NCBI GenBank assembly: GCA_025454175.1
Contig: JALOOX010000009.1
Span: 1-62,334 of the forward strand
DNA: 62,334 nt
Direction of reading: 5' to 3'
Source of the DNA: Syntrophobacteraceae bacterium
GTDB lineage: Bacteria > Desulfobacterota > Syntrophobacteria > Syntrophobacterales > Syntrophobacteraceae
Positions 53,873 through 62,334 of this stretch are shown piece by piece. Position 1 is the first letter of the stretch; each line of letters starts with the position of its first letter. The notes beneath the pieces were generated by a model that ran no database searches, was not told where the DNA came from, and saw nothing but the letters and a program-made list of their open reading frames with translations. The position numbers and the translations under genes were made by a program.

Positions 53873-55369
53873 ATGGCGGAGAATGAGCAACAGGTTCAGG
53901 CGCAGCCCGCTCAGGCGGAGGCGGCCGAACAGGAGCAGTCGCTGCTGGACCGGATCATGGAAGAGGGCCGTCTGGCCCGCGACGAATCCCAGAAGGAATA
54001 CGCCAGGGATCTGATGAGCGAGTTCGTCAAGCAGATCATGGAAGGCGCCATGGTCGTGTCCAAGGACACGGAAGCCATGATCAACGCCCGAATCGCCCAG
54101 ATCGACAGACTGCTTTCCCTCCAGCTCAACGAGATCATGCACTACCCGGACTTTCAGAAGCTGGAAGGTTCCTGGCGCGGCCTGCAATACCTGGTGATGA
54201 ACAGCGAAACCGGCGACCGTTTGAAGATCCGGGTCATGAACGTGTCCAAGAAAGACATGCTCAAGGACATGGAAAAGGCGAGCGAGTTCGACCAGTCGAC
54301 TTTGTTCAAAAAGATTTATGAAGAAGAGTTCGGAACCTTTGGCGGGGCCTCCTACGGCACGCTCATCGGGGATTACGAGTTCGGCAACCATCCCCAGGAC
54401 CTGTCTCTTCTCGAGAAGCTCTCGCAGGTGGCCGCGGCGGCCCACGCTCCCTTCGTTGCGGCGGCGGCCCCACAGATGTTCAACTGGGAGGGCTTCACCG
54501 AGCTTGGCGGCCCCAGGGACCTGGCCAAGATCTTCCAGGGGGTGGACTACGCCAAGTGGAAATCCTTCCGCGAGTCCGAGGATTCCCGCTACGCGGCCCT
54601 GGCCCTCCCCCACATCCTCATGCGGCTGCCCTACGGCCGGGAAAACCAGCCCATAGAGGCCTTCGATTACGAGGAGGGCGTGGACGGGACGGATCACAGC
54701 AAGTATCTTTGGGGGAATGCCGCATACGCACTGGGGAGCCGCATCACGGATGCCTTCGCCAAGTACGGATGGTGCGCGGCCATCCGGGGCGTGGAGGGAG
54801 GCGGACTGGTGCAGGGTCTCCCGGTCCACACGTTCAAGACCGACGAAGGCGAGGTGGCGCTCAAATGCCCGACGGAGATCGCCATCACCGACCGGCGCGA
54901 GAAGGAATTCGCGGACTTGGGCTTCATTCCCCTGGTGCACTGCAAGGGAACCGATTACGCTGCTTTTTTCAGCACCCAGACGAATAACAAGCCCAGGAAG
55001 TTCGATACCGATGCGGCCAACGCCAACGCGCGCCTGTCGTCCCAGCTTCAGTACATCCTGGCGGTTTCCCGGTTCGCCCACTACCTCAAGTCCATCATGC
55101 GGGACAAGATCGGGAGCTTCATGACCCGCAAGAACTGCCAGGACTTCCTCAACCGCTGGATCAGCAATTACGTCCTCCTGGACGATGATGCCGGCCAGGA
55201 GGCCAAGGCCAAGTTCCCCCTGAGGGAGGCGAGGGTGGACGTGATGGAGATTCCCGGAAAGCCCGGGGCTTACCGGGCCGTGGCCTACCTGAGGCCCCAT
55301 TACCAGCTCGACGAGCTGACCATTTCGCTGAGGCTGGTGGCCAACCTGCCGCCTCCGGCCAAGGCTTGA
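53873..55369 (+). CDS. tssC: Type VI secretion sheath large subunit TssC (VipB)
   Basis: 498-residue TssC. An acidic N-terminal extension contains the helix region preceding INARIAQIDRLLSLQLNEIMHYPDFQKLEGSWRGL (read in segments). The core blocks are EEFGTFGGASYGTLIGDYEF, LPHILMRLPYGRENQPIEAF and FLNRWISNYVLLDDDAGQEA. It is 12 bp after tssB behind GGAGG. It is followed by a 190-bp gap containing a repeat copy before hcp. Confidence 0.97.
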   Translation: MAENEQQVQAQPAQAEAAEQEQSLLDRIMEEGRLARDESQKEYARDLMSEFVKQIMEGAMVVSKDTEAMINARIAQIDRLLSLQLNEIMHYPDFQKLEGSWRGLQYLVMNSETGDRLKIRVMNVSKKDMLKDMEKASEFDQSTLFKKIYEEEFGTFGGASYGTLIGDYEFGNHPQDLSLLEKLSQVAAAAHAPFVAAAAPQMFNWEGFTELGGPRDLAKIFQGVDYAKWKSFRESEDSRYAALALPHILMRLPYGRENQPIEAFDYEEGVDGTDHSKYLWGNAAYALGSRITDAFAKYGWCAAIRGVEGGGLVQGLPVHTFKTDEGEVALKCPTEIAITDRREKEFADLGFIPLVHCKGTDYAAFFSTQTNNKPRKFDTDAANANARLSSQLQYILAVSRFAHYLKSIMRDKIGSFMTRKNCQDFLNRWISNYVLLDDDAGQEAKAKFPLREARVDVMEIPGKPGAYRAVAYLRPHYQLDELTISLRLVANLPPPAKA

Positions 55370-55377
55370 GCGAACGC

Positions 55378-55411
55378 GGTTTCAAGGTTCAGGTTCCAGG
55401 TTTCAAGTTTT
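55378..55411. repeat. Degenerate TTTCAAGG repeat copy between tssC and hcp
   Basis: GGTTTCAAGGTTCAGG followed by TTCCAGGTTTCAAGTTTT, a degenerate member of the family at 45797-45854 and 27536-27573. It begins 9 bp after the tssC stop, the second large gap in the T6SS operon. GAGCTC-containing segments further on (to 55480) are short inverted repeats. Confidence 0.6.
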
Positions 55412-55559
55412 GCCGGCAGGTCTGGAGTTTCGGGCTCGGAGCTCGAGCGGGGTGACCCAGCTCCACATCCGAGCTCGACGAGGAAGTGGGTACCCGACAT
55501 CTCCTTCGGTTGGGTGCGGGGTTTGAGCGTCAATAACCAGCAGAGAGAGGTTCCAAGCC

Positions 55560-56057
55560 ATGGCATTTGATGCGTTTCTGAAGATCGACGGGGTCCCCGG
55601 CGAAAGCACCGACGACAAGCACAAGGACTGGATCGAGATCCTCTCCTACAGCTGGGGAGTGTCGCAAGCCGGCTCGGGAGCCGCCAGCACCTCCGGCGGC
55701 GCGTCGTCGCAGCGAGCGGACTTCCAGGATTTCTCCATCGTTAAGCAGTTGGACAAGGCGTCGCCGAAGCTCGCCCTCGCCTGCGCCAAGGGCGATCACA
55801 TCAAGGAGGTGAAAGTCGAGCTCTGCCGCGCCGGCGGAGAGAAAGTCAAGTACATGGAATACAAGATGACCAATGTCATGATCTCCTCGGTGCGCCGCGG
55901 CGGCTCCGCCCAGGGCGGAGAGAACGTTCCCCTGGAGGAGATCGGTTTCGATTACGGCAAGATCGAGTGGACCTACACCCAGCAGAAGCGTGAGGACGGA
56001 TCCGGCGGAGGCTCGGTCACGGCGCACTGGGATCTTCAGTCCAACAAGGGCGGTTGA
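55560..56057 (+). CDS. hcp: Type VI secretion tube protein Hcp (TssD)
   Basis: 165-residue Hcp1-family protein. It opens MAFDAFLKIDGVPGESTDDKH and has IEILSYSWGVSQ and DFQDFSIVKQLDKASPKLALACAKGDH (read in segments), ending IEWTYTQQKREDGSGGGSVTAHWDL. Hexameric rings stack to form the inner tube that is expelled with effectors. An RBS-like AGAGAGG lies 11 bases upstream. The 190-bp gap before it may contain its own regulatory signals. Confidence 0.96.
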   Translation: MAFDAFLKIDGVPGESTDDKHKDWIEILSYSWGVSQAGSGAASTSGGASSQRADFQDFSIVKQLDKASPKLALACAKGDHIKEVKVELCRAGGEKVKYMEYKMTNVMISSVRRGGSAQGGENVPLEEIGFDYGKIEWTYTQQKREDGSGGGSVTAHWDLQSNKGG

Positions 56058-56072
56058 TTCGGATAGAAGCTC

Positions 56073-56549
56073 ATGACTCCCCAGAGTGATGTGTTGAAGC
56101 ACTCTCTTCTGGACAGGCTCCTGGACGACGAGCCCGGTGTCTCCCATGAGCCTGTCCATCATCGTTTCGCGAGCCTGACCCAGATCAAGGGCGCCGTGAT
56201 CCGCGATCTGGAGAACCTCATGAACACGAGGCGCAGCATCCTGGTCCCCGCCGAGAGCCACCAGGAAGTGAGCAGCTCCGTCTTCGTTTACGGATTGAGG
56301 GACTACACGGCCCAAAGCCCCAAGAGCCCGACCGCCAGGCAGCAATTGCGCCTCGACGTGGAGCGAACCATTGCCCTTTTCGAGCCGAGGCTCAGAAACG
56401 TGACGGTCCGACTGGATTCACCCGACCCCAGCGAGCGGAACCTGAGGTTTCGGATCACGGCCCTCCTCGTGGCGGACCCGGTCACCGAGCCCGTTGCCTT
56501 CGACACCTATTTCGACGCCAACCGCGGCGAGTATTTCATCACCAAGTGA
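56073..56549 (+). CDS. tssE: Type VI secretion baseplate subunit TssE
   Basis: 158-residue protein of the GPW/gp25 family. It contains SLLDRLLDDEP, the RRSILVP and VYGLRDYT segments, and LRLDVERTIALFEPRLRNVTVRL that forms the gp25-like core. It is a baseplate wedge component that initiates sheath polymerisation. It lies 15 bp after hcp. The next candidate frame overlaps its stop codon. Confidence 0.93.
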   Translation: MTPQSDVLKHSLLDRLLDDEPGVSHEPVHHRFASLTQIKGAVIRDLENLMNTRRSILVPAESHQEVSSSVFVYGLRDYTAQSPKSPTARQQLRLDVERTIALFEPRLRNVTVRLDSPDPSERNLRFRITALLVADPVTEPVAFDTYFDANRGEYFITK

Positions 56550-56785
56550 ACGATCGAGGGCTCCCTCCGCAGTCCCCCGAGTTTGAAGATCTTCTGGATT
56601 GCCGGGTCGGCCCTGTTGTCATGCTGTTGGAAGCAAAGCAGGAGCTTATGGATACGATAAAAGATCAAGTGGAATCGATACTGAGCAGATTACCACATGA
56701 GACTCGAACGCCCGTGCATTCCCCTTTTGCGGGAATCCACCGGCAAGGCGAGAACGGATTGCAGATGCCCGCCCATGGACGATAG
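56546..56785 (+). CDS. Possible small hypothetical protein between tssE and tssF
   Basis: 79 codons starting at a GTG that overlaps the tssE stop and ending 11 bp inside tssF. The middle part (EDLLDCRVGPVVMLLEAKQELMDTIKDQVESILSRL, read in segments) could form a helix, but no family is recognised and no clear ribosome binding site is seen beyond coupling. Without it, 225 bp between tssE and tssF would be empty. It may equally be non-coding. Confidence 0.3.
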   Translation: MNDRGLPPQSPEFEDLLDCRVGPVVMLLEAKQELMDTIKDQVESILSRLPHETRTPVHSPFAGIHRQGENGLQMPAHGR

Positions 56786-58580
56786 ACTGCTCGACTACTA
56801 CGAAAGGGAGCTCACCTTCATCCGATCCCTCGGGGCGGAATTCGCCAGGAAATATCCCAAGATTGCCGGGCGCCTGCTGCTCGAGCCCGACAAGTGCGAA
56901 GACCCTCATACCGAAAGGCTCATCGAGGCTTTCGCCTTCATCAGTGGTCGCATCCATCGGAAGATCGACGACGGTTTCCCCGAGATCACCGAATCCATCC
57001 TGAATATCCTGTACCCCCACTACGTTCAGCCGGTCCCGTCCTTTTCGGTGGTGCGGTTCGAGCCTGACGCCAGGACACTTTCTCCGGCCGGCTACTCCAT
57101 CGAGAAAAATACGCCCCTCTACTCCAAGCCCGTTCAGTCCATTCCCTGCCAGTTCACCTCGGCGTACCCGGTGACCTTGTGGCCCGTCGAGGTGGCGGAG
57201 GCTGAGCTCTGCGAGCCCAGGAAGATGATGCGGCGGGCTCAGCAGGCCATCCGAATCCGGCTCAAGACCTTCAACGGCCTGAGCTTGTCAGAACTGGCAT
57301 GGTCCCGGCTCCGCTTCTTCCTGAGCGGCCCACCCCAGCACGTGTTCCACCTCTATGAGCTGCTTTTCAATCACGTTTCGCATATCGAGATCGAGCGGGA
57401 GCGACCGGACCGACCTTCCGAGGTTCTGACGCTCTCTCCCCAGGACATCCGCCCCGTCGGGTTCAGCGACGAAGAGCACCTGGTTCCCTACCCGCGACGG
57501 TCGTTCCCGGGTTATCAGCTGCTTTTCGAATATTTCTGCTTTCCCGAGAAGTTTCTCTTCCTCGACCTGGTCGGGCTCGATCAGCTCAAGGGCCGCCAGT
57601 GGGGCGACACGCTCAATATTTGGGTTTACCTGGATCGCATCGCCAAGGCGAACCTGGTGGTCAATGCGGAGACGTTCTGTCTCAACGCCGCGCCGGTAAC
57701 CAACCTTTTCAGGCGCATCGCCGAACCGATCCGCGTCGAGCACCGCAAGACCGAGTACCATGTCATCCCGGACGTGCGCCGCCAGGAGGCCACGGAGGTC
57801 TTCAGCATTGACCGGGTCACCGCCGTCGCGGCCGCGGCGCCCGAGAGGGCGGTGGAGTTTCGACCCTTCTATTCCGTGAGGCATCACCGGGACCAGGATG
57901 AGAGGGACGGTCGCCTGGCCTTCTGGCACCACCAGCGACGCCCCTCGGGAAGGAAGGGAGACGAGGGGACAGAGGTCTTTCTATCCTTCGCCGACCCCCA
58001 TTTCAAACCCGTGGATCCCGACGTGGAGACCCTCACCATCCATGTGACGTGCACCAACCGTGATCTGCCGGCCCGGCTGCCTTTCGGCGATCCAGCGGGC
58101 GACTTCGACATGGAGGTGGCCGCTCCCGTGCACAGGGTGACCTGCCTCATGAAGCCCACTCCCTGCCGACGTCCGACCCTGGGCGGAGCCCTCCAGTGGC
58201 ATCTCATCTCGCACCTTTCGCTGAATTACCTTTCCCTGACCAGGGGAGGAGAAGAACCGCTCAAGGAGATCCTCAGCCTTTACAATTTTGACCGCTCACC
58301 CGGGGTAAGGCAGCAGATCAACGGCATCGTATCCCTCGGTTCCGAGCACGTGACCCGGCGCATCGGCCGTTCCTTCTGCCGCGGAGTCGAGGTGACGGTG
58401 ACCTTCGACGAGCAGAAATTCGTCGGGGCGGGCTTGTACCTTTTCGCCGGCGTGCTCGATCACTTTCTCGGGCAGTACGTCTCGGTGAATTCCTTTTCCC
58501 AGTTGGTGGCGAGAACTCTTCAACAGAAGGAGATCTTGAAGAAGTGGCCTCCGAGGTCCGGCAATCGAATTCTCCTTTAA
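56775..58580 (+). CDS. tssF: Type VI secretion baseplate subunit TssF
   Basis: 601-residue TssF starting MDDRLLDYYERELTFIRSLG, with EFARKYPKIAGRL and DPHTERLIEAFAFISGRIHR directly after, the family hallmark. Later blocks include FPGYQLLFEYFCFPEKFLF and LSHLSLNYLS. It forms the baseplate wedge with TssG and TssE. Start 56775 matches other TssF; the frame is open to 56697. It overlaps tssG by 37 bp. Confidence 0.95.
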   Translation: MDDRLLDYYERELTFIRSLGAEFARKYPKIAGRLLLEPDKCEDPHTERLIEAFAFISGRIHRKIDDGFPEITESILNILYPHYVQPVPSFSVVRFEPDARTLSPAGYSIEKNTPLYSKPVQSIPCQFTSAYPVTLWPVEVAEAELCEPRKMMRRAQQAIRIRLKTFNGLSLSELAWSRLRFFLSGPPQHVFHLYELLFNHVSHIEIERERPDRPSEVLTLSPQDIRPVGFSDEEHLVPYPRRSFPGYQLLFEYFCFPEKFLFLDLVGLDQLKGRQWGDTLNIWVYLDRIAKANLVVNAETFCLNAAPVTNLFRRIAEPIRVEHRKTEYHVIPDVRRQEATEVFSIDRVTAVAAAAPERAVEFRPFYSVRHHRDQDERDGRLAFWHHQRRPSGRKGDEGTEVFLSFADPHFKPVDPDVETLTIHVTCTNRDLPARLPFGDPAGDFDMEVAAPVHRVTCLMKPTPCRRPTLGGALQWHLISHLSLNYLSLTRGGEEPLKEILSLYNFDRSPGVRQQINGIVSLGSEHVTRRIGRSFCRGVEVTVTFDEQKFVGAGLYLFAGVLDHFLGQYVSVNSFSQLVARTLQQKEILKKWPPRSGNRILL

Positions 58581-59578
58581 GGGAGAGCCTTTTCAGGGAT
58601 TTTTACGAGTTTTCCTTCTTCAAGGCTGTTCACCTCCTCGAGACGCTCTCTCCCGGCAAGCAGAGGCTGGGGCAGGCCCTGGCCTGCAGGCAGGAGCCTG
58701 TCCGGTTCACGGTGAAGTCCGGCTTTGTTTTCCCCGCCAGCGACATTTCCGGGCTGAAGCCGGGGGAAGAGGGAGAGCCCGCGACCATGGAAGTGGCTTT
58801 CCTGGGGCTTTTCGGGCCCTCGGGCGTTTTACCTCACTGGTACAACGAACTGGTGGTGGACCGCATTCGCCGGAAGGATCACAGCCTGGCCTCCTTTCTG
58901 GACCTCTTTCACCACCGCCTGATCTCCCTGTTTTACCTGGCGTGGAAGAAGCACCGCTTTCCCGAGAACTATCGTTATGGAGCGCGTGATCCCCTTTCCC
59001 GCCACATGCTCTCGCTGCTCGGTCTTGGGACGCCGGGGCTTGCCGACCGTATCGCGATCGAGCCTGAATCGCTCATCTTTTACGGGGGACTGCTCTCGAG
59101 ACCCGTACCCAGTGCCGTGGCCATCGAAGCCGCCGTCGAGTATTTCGCCGAAGCCCGGGTGGAGGTCGACCAGTTCATCGACCGGCTGATTCCCGTGGCG
59201 CCCGAGGACCGGACGCGACTTGGAGCGGCCAACGCCCGGCTGGGCATCGACGCGGCATGCGGCAGCCTGGCATGGGAGAGCCAGACCAAGTTTCGAGCCC
59301 GCATCGGCCCCGTGGGCTATGATCACTTCCTGAGACTCATGCCGTCTGGTGATCTTCTGAGCCCGGTGTTCTCCCTGGTGCGCTTCATGGTCGGTGTCGA
59401 ATACGAGTTCGAGGTGGGGGTGGTCCTGAAACGGGAGGAAGTGCCGTCCTGCATCCTTGGGCGCACGGATCCCAGGGCGCCGCGCCTGGGCTGGTCCACC
59501 TGGGTCAAATCGCCCGCGGAAAAGCACCGGGAGGACCCCATGGTCGTGTTCCAGGAGCCGCCCCCGGGAACGCCATAG
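58544..59578 (+). CDS. tssG: Type VI secretion baseplate subunit TssG
   Basis: 344-residue TssG. It has FFKAVHLLETLSPGKQRLGQ, VRFTVKSGFVFPASDISGL, FLGLFGPSGVLPHWYNELVV and FLDLFHHRLISLFYLAWKKHR, all characteristic. It begins at a GTG with AAGGAG 11 bases upstream, inside the end of tssF. It is a baseplate wedge component with TssF and TssK. Confidence 0.94.
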   Translation: MASEVRQSNSPLRESLFRDFYEFSFFKAVHLLETLSPGKQRLGQALACRQEPVRFTVKSGFVFPASDISGLKPGEEGEPATMEVAFLGLFGPSGVLPHWYNELVVDRIRRKDHSLASFLDLFHHRLISLFYLAWKKHRFPENYRYGARDPLSRHMLSLLGLGTPGLADRIAIEPESLIFYGGLLSRPVPSAVAIEAAVEYFAEARVEVDQFIDRLIPVAPEDRTRLGAANARLGIDAACGSLAWESQTKFRARIGPVGYDHFLRLMPSGDLLSPVFSLVRFMVGVEYEFEVGVVLKREEVPSCILGRTDPRAPRLGWSTWVKSPAEKHREDPMVVFQEPPPGTP

Positions 59579-59661
59579 TCGCTGAAGCTCTTTGTCCGTG
59601 CTTCTGAATCTCCGCGCAAAGTGATGTTGACTGATTTTCGAGTCTTGAAGGAGTCCCATCC

Positions 59662-62319
59662 ATGCCCAGAACGAACTTGAAGGCCCTGATCGGGAAGCTG
59701 AACGTTACGTGTCGCGGTGCGCTGGAGGGTGCCGCCGGATTGTGCCTCTCCCAGACCCACTACGAGGTCGATCTCGAGCACTTCTTCATCAAGCTGCTGG
59801 AGATGCAGAACACCGACCTCCACAAGATCCTGCGCTATTTCGAGGTGAACGAGGCGCGCCTCATGACCGACCTCACCCGCACCATGGAAACCTTCAAAAC
59901 GGGGAATGCCAGGACGCCCGCCCTGTCGCCGCGCATCCCGCGCATGATCCAGGAGAGCTGGCTGGTGGCCTCCGTGGACTACCAGGCGCCCGGCATCCGA
60001 TCGGGCTACATTCTCCTGGCCCTGCTCGGAAGCGAGGAAATGGCGCGCATGCTCGTGGGGACCTCCGAAGCCTTCAAGAAGATTTCGCTGGAGACCCTGG
60101 AAAAGAATCTGGCCGACCTGGTGGCGGGATCCAGGGAGGACGCCGAAACGGCTGCTGCGGGGAGGCCCGCGGAATCCGTCACTCCCACGGCGGCTCCGCC
60201 GGGCACCAAAGCCCTCGACCAGTTCACCATCAACCTGACGGAACGGGCCCGCAAGGGCGAGATCGATCCCGTCCTGGGTCGGGAATTCGAGATCCGCCAG
60301 ATGGTGGACATCCTCATCCGGCGGCGCCAGAACAACCCCATCCTCACCGGCGAGGCCGGGGTGGGGAAGACGGCCGTGGTGGAGGGATTCGCCCTCAAGA
60401 TCGTGGAGGGGGACGTGCCGCCGCCTCTGCGCAACGTGGCCATCCTCACGCTGGACCTGGGGCTTCTCCAGGCGGGGGCCGGCATCAAGGGCGAGTTCGA
60501 AAACCGCCTCAAGTCCGTCATCAACGAGGTCAAGGCCTCCCCCGTTCCCATCATTCTCTTCATCGACGAGGCCCACACGCTGATCGGGGCCGGCGGGGCG
60601 GCGGGCTCCGGCGATGCGGCCAATCTGCTCAAGCCCGCCCTCGCCCGGGGAGAGCTCCGCACCATCGCGGCCACCACCTGGTCCGAGTACAAGAAGTACT
60701 TCGAGAAGGACGCCGCCCTGGCCCGCCGCTTCCAGGTGGTGAAGATCGAGGAGCCCGACGAGCCCAGCGCCCTTGTCATGATGCGCGGCGTCGCCCCTTT
60801 CCTCGAGAAGCACCACCAGGTCATGGTCACCGATGATGCCCTGCTGGATTCCGTGCGTCTCTCCCACCGTTACATCACGGCCCGCCAGCTGCCGGACAAG
60901 GCGGTGAGCGTTCTCGACACGGCCTGCGCCCGCGTGGCCATTGGGCTCAACACGAGCCCGCCGGCCGTCGAGGAGGCATCGAGACGCATTGGGCAGATCG
61001 AGCGCGAAGTGAGAATCCTCGAGCGCGAAGCGCTCATGGGACGCGACCACGCCGAACGGCTCGAGCGCCTCAAGGCCGAGAAGGAAGCCGTCCAGCAGGA
61101 GCTTGAAACGCTCACGGCCCGGTGGCGGAAGGAAATGGAGATCGCATCGGGGATCATCGCCCTCCGCCGGGAAATCCAGGAGCTGTATGACAGGGAGCCC
61201 GGAAATGTCGAGGCCATGGCTGAAAAGCAGACCCGTCTCAGGGAAATGGAGAACGAGCTGTCGGGAGTGCAGCAGGAGCGGCCCCTGGTCCAGATCGCCG
61301 TGGACTCCCAGACCGTGAGCGAGGTCATCTCCGGCTGGACGGGCATCCCGACGGGCCGCATGCTGACCGACGAGGTCCAGACGGTGCTGAGGCTGGAGGA
61401 ACTGCTGGGAAAGCGCATCATCGGCCAGGACCATGCCCTCGCGGCCATCGCCCAGCGCATCCGGACGGCCCACGCCGGCATCGAGGATCCCTCGAAGCCA
61501 ACGGGCGTGTTCCTGCTGGTTGGCCCCAGCGGCGTCGGCAAGACCGAAACCGCCCTGGCCCTCTCGGAGCTCATGTACGGCGGCGAGGAGAACGTCATCA
61601 CCATCAACATGTCCGAGTACCAGGAGGCTCATACCGTCTCGGGGCTCAAGGGATCGCCCCCCGGCTACGTGGGCTACGGCGAGGGCGGGGTCCTCACCGA
61701 GGCGGTGCGCCGGCGTCCGTACAGCGTCGTGCTGCTGGACGAGGTCGAAAAGGCCCACCCGGACGTCATGGAGCTCTTTTACCAGGTCTTCGACAAGGGC
61801 ATGCTGGAAGACGGCGAGGGACGGCGCATCGACTTCAAGAACACCCTCCTCCTGCTCACCTCGAACCTCGGGACGGACCTCATCATGAAGGTGTGCGCCG
61901 ACGAGGAGACGGCCCCGGCAGCGGAATCGCTCCGGGAGATGCTGCGACCGGAGCTGGTCAAGCATTTCAAGCCCGCCTTCCTCGGACGGCTCATCGTGGT
62001 GCCCTATTTCCCCATCGGCGACAAGAACATGCGCCTCATCGTGAAGCTCAAGCTCGATCGCATCGGCAAGCGCATGCGCGAAAACCGAAACGTGGCCTTC
62101 ACCTACGATGAGTCGGTCATCGAGGCCGTGGCCAAACGCTGCACGGAAGTGGACAGCGGCGCCCGCAACGTGGACCACATCCTCACCAACACCCTGCTCC
62201 CCGAGCTCTCCCAGGAAATCCTCTCCCGAATGGCCCGAGGAGAGCAGGTCCGCACGGTCCACGTGGGTGTGAGCGAGGAAGGCTTCCTTTACGACATAAA
62301 AGGCCGCGATGCATATTGA
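59662..62319 (+). CDS. tssH: Type VI secretion ATPase TssH (ClpV)
   Basis: 885-residue Clp-family AAA+ protein. It has an N-terminal helical domain (VDLEHFFIKLLEMQNTDL), first Walker A GEAGVGKTAV near residue 230 and FIDEAHTLIGAGG, a middle coiled-coil segment (residues ~430-545), and second Walker A GPSGVGKTETAL near 621 with LLDEVEKAHPDV. ClpV disassembles contracted TssBC sheaths. It is longer than ClpB homologues only slightly. It lies 83 bp after tssG and ends 15 bp before the window edge. Confidence 0.96.
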   Translation: MPRTNLKALIGKLNVTCRGALEGAAGLCLSQTHYEVDLEHFFIKLLEMQNTDLHKILRYFEVNEARLMTDLTRTMETFKTGNARTPALSPRIPRMIQESWLVASVDYQAPGIRSGYILLALLGSEEMARMLVGTSEAFKKISLETLEKNLADLVAGSREDAETAAAGRPAESVTPTAAPPGTKALDQFTINLTERARKGEIDPVLGREFEIRQMVDILIRRRQNNPILTGEAGVGKTAVVEGFALKIVEGDVPPPLRNVAILTLDLGLLQAGAGIKGEFENRLKSVINEVKASPVPIILFIDEAHTLIGAGGAAGSGDAANLLKPALARGELRTIAATTWSEYKKYFEKDAALARRFQVVKIEEPDEPSALVMMRGVAPFLEKHHQVMVTDDALLDSVRLSHRYITARQLPDKAVSVLDTACARVAIGLNTSPPAVEEASRRIGQIEREVRILEREALMGRDHAERLERLKAEKEAVQQELETLTARWRKEMEIASGIIALRREIQELYDREPGNVEAMAEKQTRLREMENELSGVQQERPLVQIAVDSQTVSEVISGWTGIPTGRMLTDEVQTVLRLEELLGKRIIGQDHALAAIAQRIRTAHAGIEDPSKPTGVFLLVGPSGVGKTETALALSELMYGGEENVITINMSEYQEAHTVSGLKGSPPGYVGYGEGGVLTEAVRRRPYSVVLLDEVEKAHPDVMELFYQVFDKGMLEDGEGRRIDFKNTLLLLTSNLGTDLIMKVCADEETAPAAESLREMLRPELVKHFKPAFLGRLIVVPYFPIGDKNMRLIVKLKLDRIGKRMRENRNVAFTYDESVIEAVAKRCTEVDSGARNVDHILTNTLLPELSQEILSRMARGEQVRTVHVGVSEEGFLYDIKGRDAY

Positions 62320-62334
62320 ACATGCATGGGCAAG

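Noticed and set aside
59323..62262. 979-codon minus-strand open frame over clpV.
   Set aside because: Antisense of a highly conserved ATPase; long shadows are common in high-GC genes.
40961..62319. Interpretation of the cluster as an extracellular contractile injection system or phage tail rather than T6SS.
   Set aside because: TssJ, TssK, TssL, TssM and ClpV, the membrane complex and recycling ATPase specific to T6SS, are all present.

Overview
The window looks like a chromosomal segment of a high-GC anaerobic deltaproteobacterium (Desulfobacterota), most like the Syntrophobacter group. This placement is inferred from gene content, not from a marker gene. Supporting points are a complex I operon without the NADH-oxidising subunits, the siroheme-dependent (Ahb) heme genes typical of sulfate reducers and their syntrophic relatives, an apparent UGA-encoded selenoprotein, and UMF1, ClpX-like and DUF1573 families common in that group. 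No rRNA, intact tRNA, CRISPR array, integrase or insertion sequence was recognised.

Layout. (1) 1-5526, minus strand: nuoA-B-C-D-H-I-J-K, then the start of an antiporter-like (MrpD/NuoL) subunit cut by the window edge. nuoE, nuoF and nuoG are absent between nuoD and nuoH. A perfect CRP/FNR/HcpR-type palindrome lies 39 bp before nuoA. (2) 6007-14937, plus strand: a UMF1 MFS transporter, trxA, bamD, then the translation and envelope run rho-rpmE-prfA-prmC-murA. (3) 15078-20875: comEC converging on, and overlapping by 95 bp, an icd-prmA-nitrilase set on the minus strand. (4) 21104-27498, plus strand: MltD-like transglycosylase, aldo/keto reductase, two different VTT-superfamily membrane proteins, a calcineurin-like phosphoesterase, a NarL-type regulator and an isochorismatase-like hydrolase. 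(5) 27710-32962, plus strand: a ClpX-like AAA+ unfoldase, then ahbC-hemB-ahbD. (6) 33009-40659, minus strand: a PD-(D/E)XK-like protein, ftsE, ftsX, an EnvC-like factor, ctpA, a divergent polysaccharide deacetylase, and a DUF1573 protein whose frame is crossed by one TGA at the position of a conserved cysteine. (7) 40961-62319, plus strand: a type VI secretion cluster, two uncharacterised proteins, then tssJ-K-L-M, tagF, tagJ, tssA-B-C, hcp, tssE-F-G and clpV. No VgrG or PAAR gene is seen before the window ends.

The most notable items are the candidate selenocysteine DUF1573 protein (33009-34118), the two unknown T6SS genes (the first with four E-T-[VI]-[VI]-[LI] motifs that resemble phosphothreonine sites), an FtsE with degenerate ABC signature and switch motifs paired with an EnvC-like protein lacking a zinc ligand, and a family of degenerate TTTCA(A/G)GTTTCA repeats at the two largest gaps inside the T6SS operon and elsewhere. 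All family assignments come from reading the sequence; no database search was possible.
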